Positions 62,855 through 64,000 of a DNA stretch of 64,000 bases are shown here, one piece after another. Numbering within the stretch: the stretch's first letter is position 1; each line of letters starts with the position of its first letter. The translations under genes were made by a program, and so were the position numbers. This stretch comes from Brytella acorum. Its GTDB lineage: Bacteria > Pseudomonadota > Alphaproteobacteria > Acetobacterales > Acetobacteraceae. A model generated the notes under the pieces. It was not told the DNA's origin. It did no database searches and saw nothing but the letters and a program-made list of their open reading frames with translations. Location: the NCBI RefSeq assembly GCF_029309905.1, contig NZ_JARBJP010000005.1, positions 62,001-126,000 on the forward strand, in the 5' to 3' direction.

Positions 62855-63193
62855 ATGGCCATTACCTCAATGACCTTCGTCATCGCCCTCTACATCTTCA
62901 TGCTTGCGGCCTTCACCGGCTACGTGGTTATCAGCCGCGTGCCGTCGATCCTGCATACACCGCTGATGTCCGGCTCCAATTTCATTCACGGCATCGTGGT
63001 CGTGGGCGCGCTTTCGGCGCTGTTCTCCGCGACCACGGTTCCCGAGCAGATCATCGGTTTCGTCGGCGTCCTGTTCGGGGCCGGTAACGTCATGGGCGGT
63101 TATGTCGTAACGGATCGCATGCTGGCCATGTTCAAGCCCAGCGCCGCGACCACGACCGCGAAAAATGCGGCGAACCAGAAGGCGGCGTCATGA
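62855..63193 (+). CDS. pntA2: NAD(P) transhydrogenase subunit alpha, part 2 (membrane)
   Basis: A 112-residue membrane protein from the ATG at 62855, 4 bases after the pntA1 stop. Three to four hydrophobic helices are visible (FVIALYIFMLAAFTGYVVISRVP, GSNFIHGIVVVGALSALFSA, IIGFVGVLFGAGNVMGGYVVTDRML). The VPSILHTPLMSGSN loop between helices is diagnostic. It forms half of the proton channel with PntB. The stop overlaps the pntB start (ATGA). Confidence 0.95.
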   Translation: MAITSMTFVIALYIFMLAAFTGYVVISRVPSILHTPLMSGSNFIHGIVVVGALSALFSATTVPEQIIGFVGVLFGAGNVMGGYVVTDRMLAMFKPSAATTTAKNAANQKAAS

Positions 63194-64000
63194 CTGTCAT
63201 CGAATATATCATCGGCCTGAGCGGCCTTATCGCCTCGGCGCTGTTCATCTACGGTCTGAAGGGGATGTCGTCTCCGGTGACGGCCGTGCGCGGCATCGTC
63301 ATCGCGGGCTGGGGCATGGCGTTCGTCGTGCTCGTCAGCTTCCTCGGGATCGTGAATGTTTCCGACGACGTGCGCGCCCATCTGCCGGTCAATATCGGTC
63401 TGGCCGTGCTCGCGCTGCTGATCGGCGGCCTCTGGGCGGGCCGTCAGGGACGCACCGTTCCGATGACGGCGATGCCGGAGATGGTCGCGCTCTTCAACGG
63501 CATGGGCGGTGGCTCGGCATCCGCCGTGGCCGCCGTCGCGCTGCTGCGTCATCAGGAGAGTTCGGCGTTACACCTCGGCGTGACGGTCGCGGGCGGCCTC
63601 ATCGGCTGTATCTCGTTGACGGGTTCCGTCATTGCGTGGGCCAAGCTTGCCGGGCACATGAAAAACCCGATGCGTTTTCCCGGTCAGCGTCCTTTCAACG
63701 CCCTCGTTTTCGTGGCGACGCTGGCGCTTGGCGTGATGACCGTCGTAACGGGCATGCAGGGCGCGGAGAATGCCGGGATCTATTCCGGTCTCTTCTTCGC
63801 GGGCGCGCTGTTCTTCGGTGTGTGCATGACCATGCCCATCGGTGGCGCGGACATGCCGGTCGTGATCTCGCTCTATAACGCTTTCACGGGGCTCGCCGTC
63901 GGACTCGAAGGGTACGTCATGGCCGATCCGGCGCTGATGATCGCCGGTATGGTCGTGGGTTCGGCGGGCACACTTCTGACGGTGCTGATGGCCAAGGCCA
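63190..64000 (+). CDS. pntB: NAD(P) transhydrogenase subunit beta (3' end cut by window edge)
   Basis: Open from the ATG at 63190 to the window end, about 270 residues of the usual 460. The translated start MTVIEYIIGLSGLIASALFIYGLKGM is the typical PntB N-terminus. The channel helices include the EMVALFNGMGGGSASAVAAVAL block and the GGADMPVVISLYNAFTGLAVGLEG block. The NADP-binding domain III lies beyond the edge. With PntA1/A2 it couples proton entry to hydride transfer between NAD(H) and NADP(H), supplying NADPH. Confidence 0.95.
   Translation, partial: MTVIEYIIGLSGLIASALFIYGLKGMSSPVTAVRGIVIAGWGMAFVVLVSFLGIVNVSDDVRAHLPVNIGLAVLALLIGGLWAGRQGRTVPMTAMPEMVALFNGMGGGSASAVAAVALLRHQESSALHLGVTVAGGLIGCISLTGSVIAWAKLAGHMKNPMRFPGQRPFNALVFVATLALGVMTVVTGMQGAENAGIYSGLFFAGALFFGVCMTMPIGGADMPVVISLYNAFTGLAVGLEGYVMADPALMIAGMVVGSAGTLLTVLMAKA

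Overview
This window looks like a chromosomal segment of an acetic acid bacterium (Acetobacteraceae, Alphaproteobacteria). The inference rests on gene content: a membrane-bound PQQ glucose dehydrogenase, a three-subunit FAD dehydrogenase with a tri-heme cytochrome c (periplasmic oxidative fermentation), a split-alpha-subunit PntAB transhydrogenase, an EmrAB/NodT efflux operon and GC-rich coding sequence. The species cannot be named from the sequence alone.

Layout. 1-5.1 kb: an amidase cut by the left edge, then a Dpp/Opp-type ABC importer (two permeases, two ATPases) in a tightly overlapped operon. 5-6 kb: two small exported or low-complexity proteins. 6-11 kb (minus): L-serine deaminase and a ribose-type sugar ABC operon (ATPase, permease, binding protein). 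11-18.5 kb (plus): dinB, an MFS transporter, a LOG-family protein, tRNA-Pro(CGG), an alpha/beta hydrolase and a DUF1800/DUF1501 pair. 18.6-21.4 kb: small phage- or moron-like minus-strand genes bounded by strong terminators, around a plus-strand glutathione transferase. 21.5-26 kb (minus): a GAF/Fis regulator, an outer-membrane protein and PQQ glucose dehydrogenase.

26.2-35.8 kb reads as a sulfur/peroxide neighbourhood: peroxiredoxin plus a cysteine-free ArsR repressor, divergent persulfide dioxygenase, TauE/SafE permease, di-heme peroxidase, an AT-rich gap, a small secreted protein made of five 12-residue repeats, a SulP permease, a NifS-like class V aminotransferase with divergent Lrp, and a CopZ-like metal-binding protein. 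35.7-41.2 kb: a LysR regulator divergent from an EmrB/EmrA/NodT tripartite efflux operon. 41.2-45.6 kb: a coupled run of pirin-like protein, amidohydrolase, aldo/keto reductase and royal-jelly-type beta-propeller.

46.3-61.5 kb is the most coherent system, an inositol island: an MFS sugar porter, an FAD dehydrogenase trio, a divergent RpiR repressor, and iolC (fused to DUF2090), iolD, iolE, iolB, a tautomerase, a hydroxypyruvate-isomerase-like TIM barrel, a UPF0303 protein and an IolW-like dehydrogenase. It lacks a classical iolG and iolA. RGAA-N6-TTCY palindromes, resembling the GGAA-N6-TTCC site of rhizobial IolR, occur before the transporter, the dehydrogenase trio and iolC (twice), and twice after iolB, which suggests one regulon. 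A plausible reading is membrane-linked oxidation of an inositol to an inosose, followed by import and Iol degradation. 61.5 kb to the end: pntA1-pntA2-pntB (cut by the right edge), preceded by a TTGA-N6-TCAA FNR/CRP-type site and a strongly structured leader.
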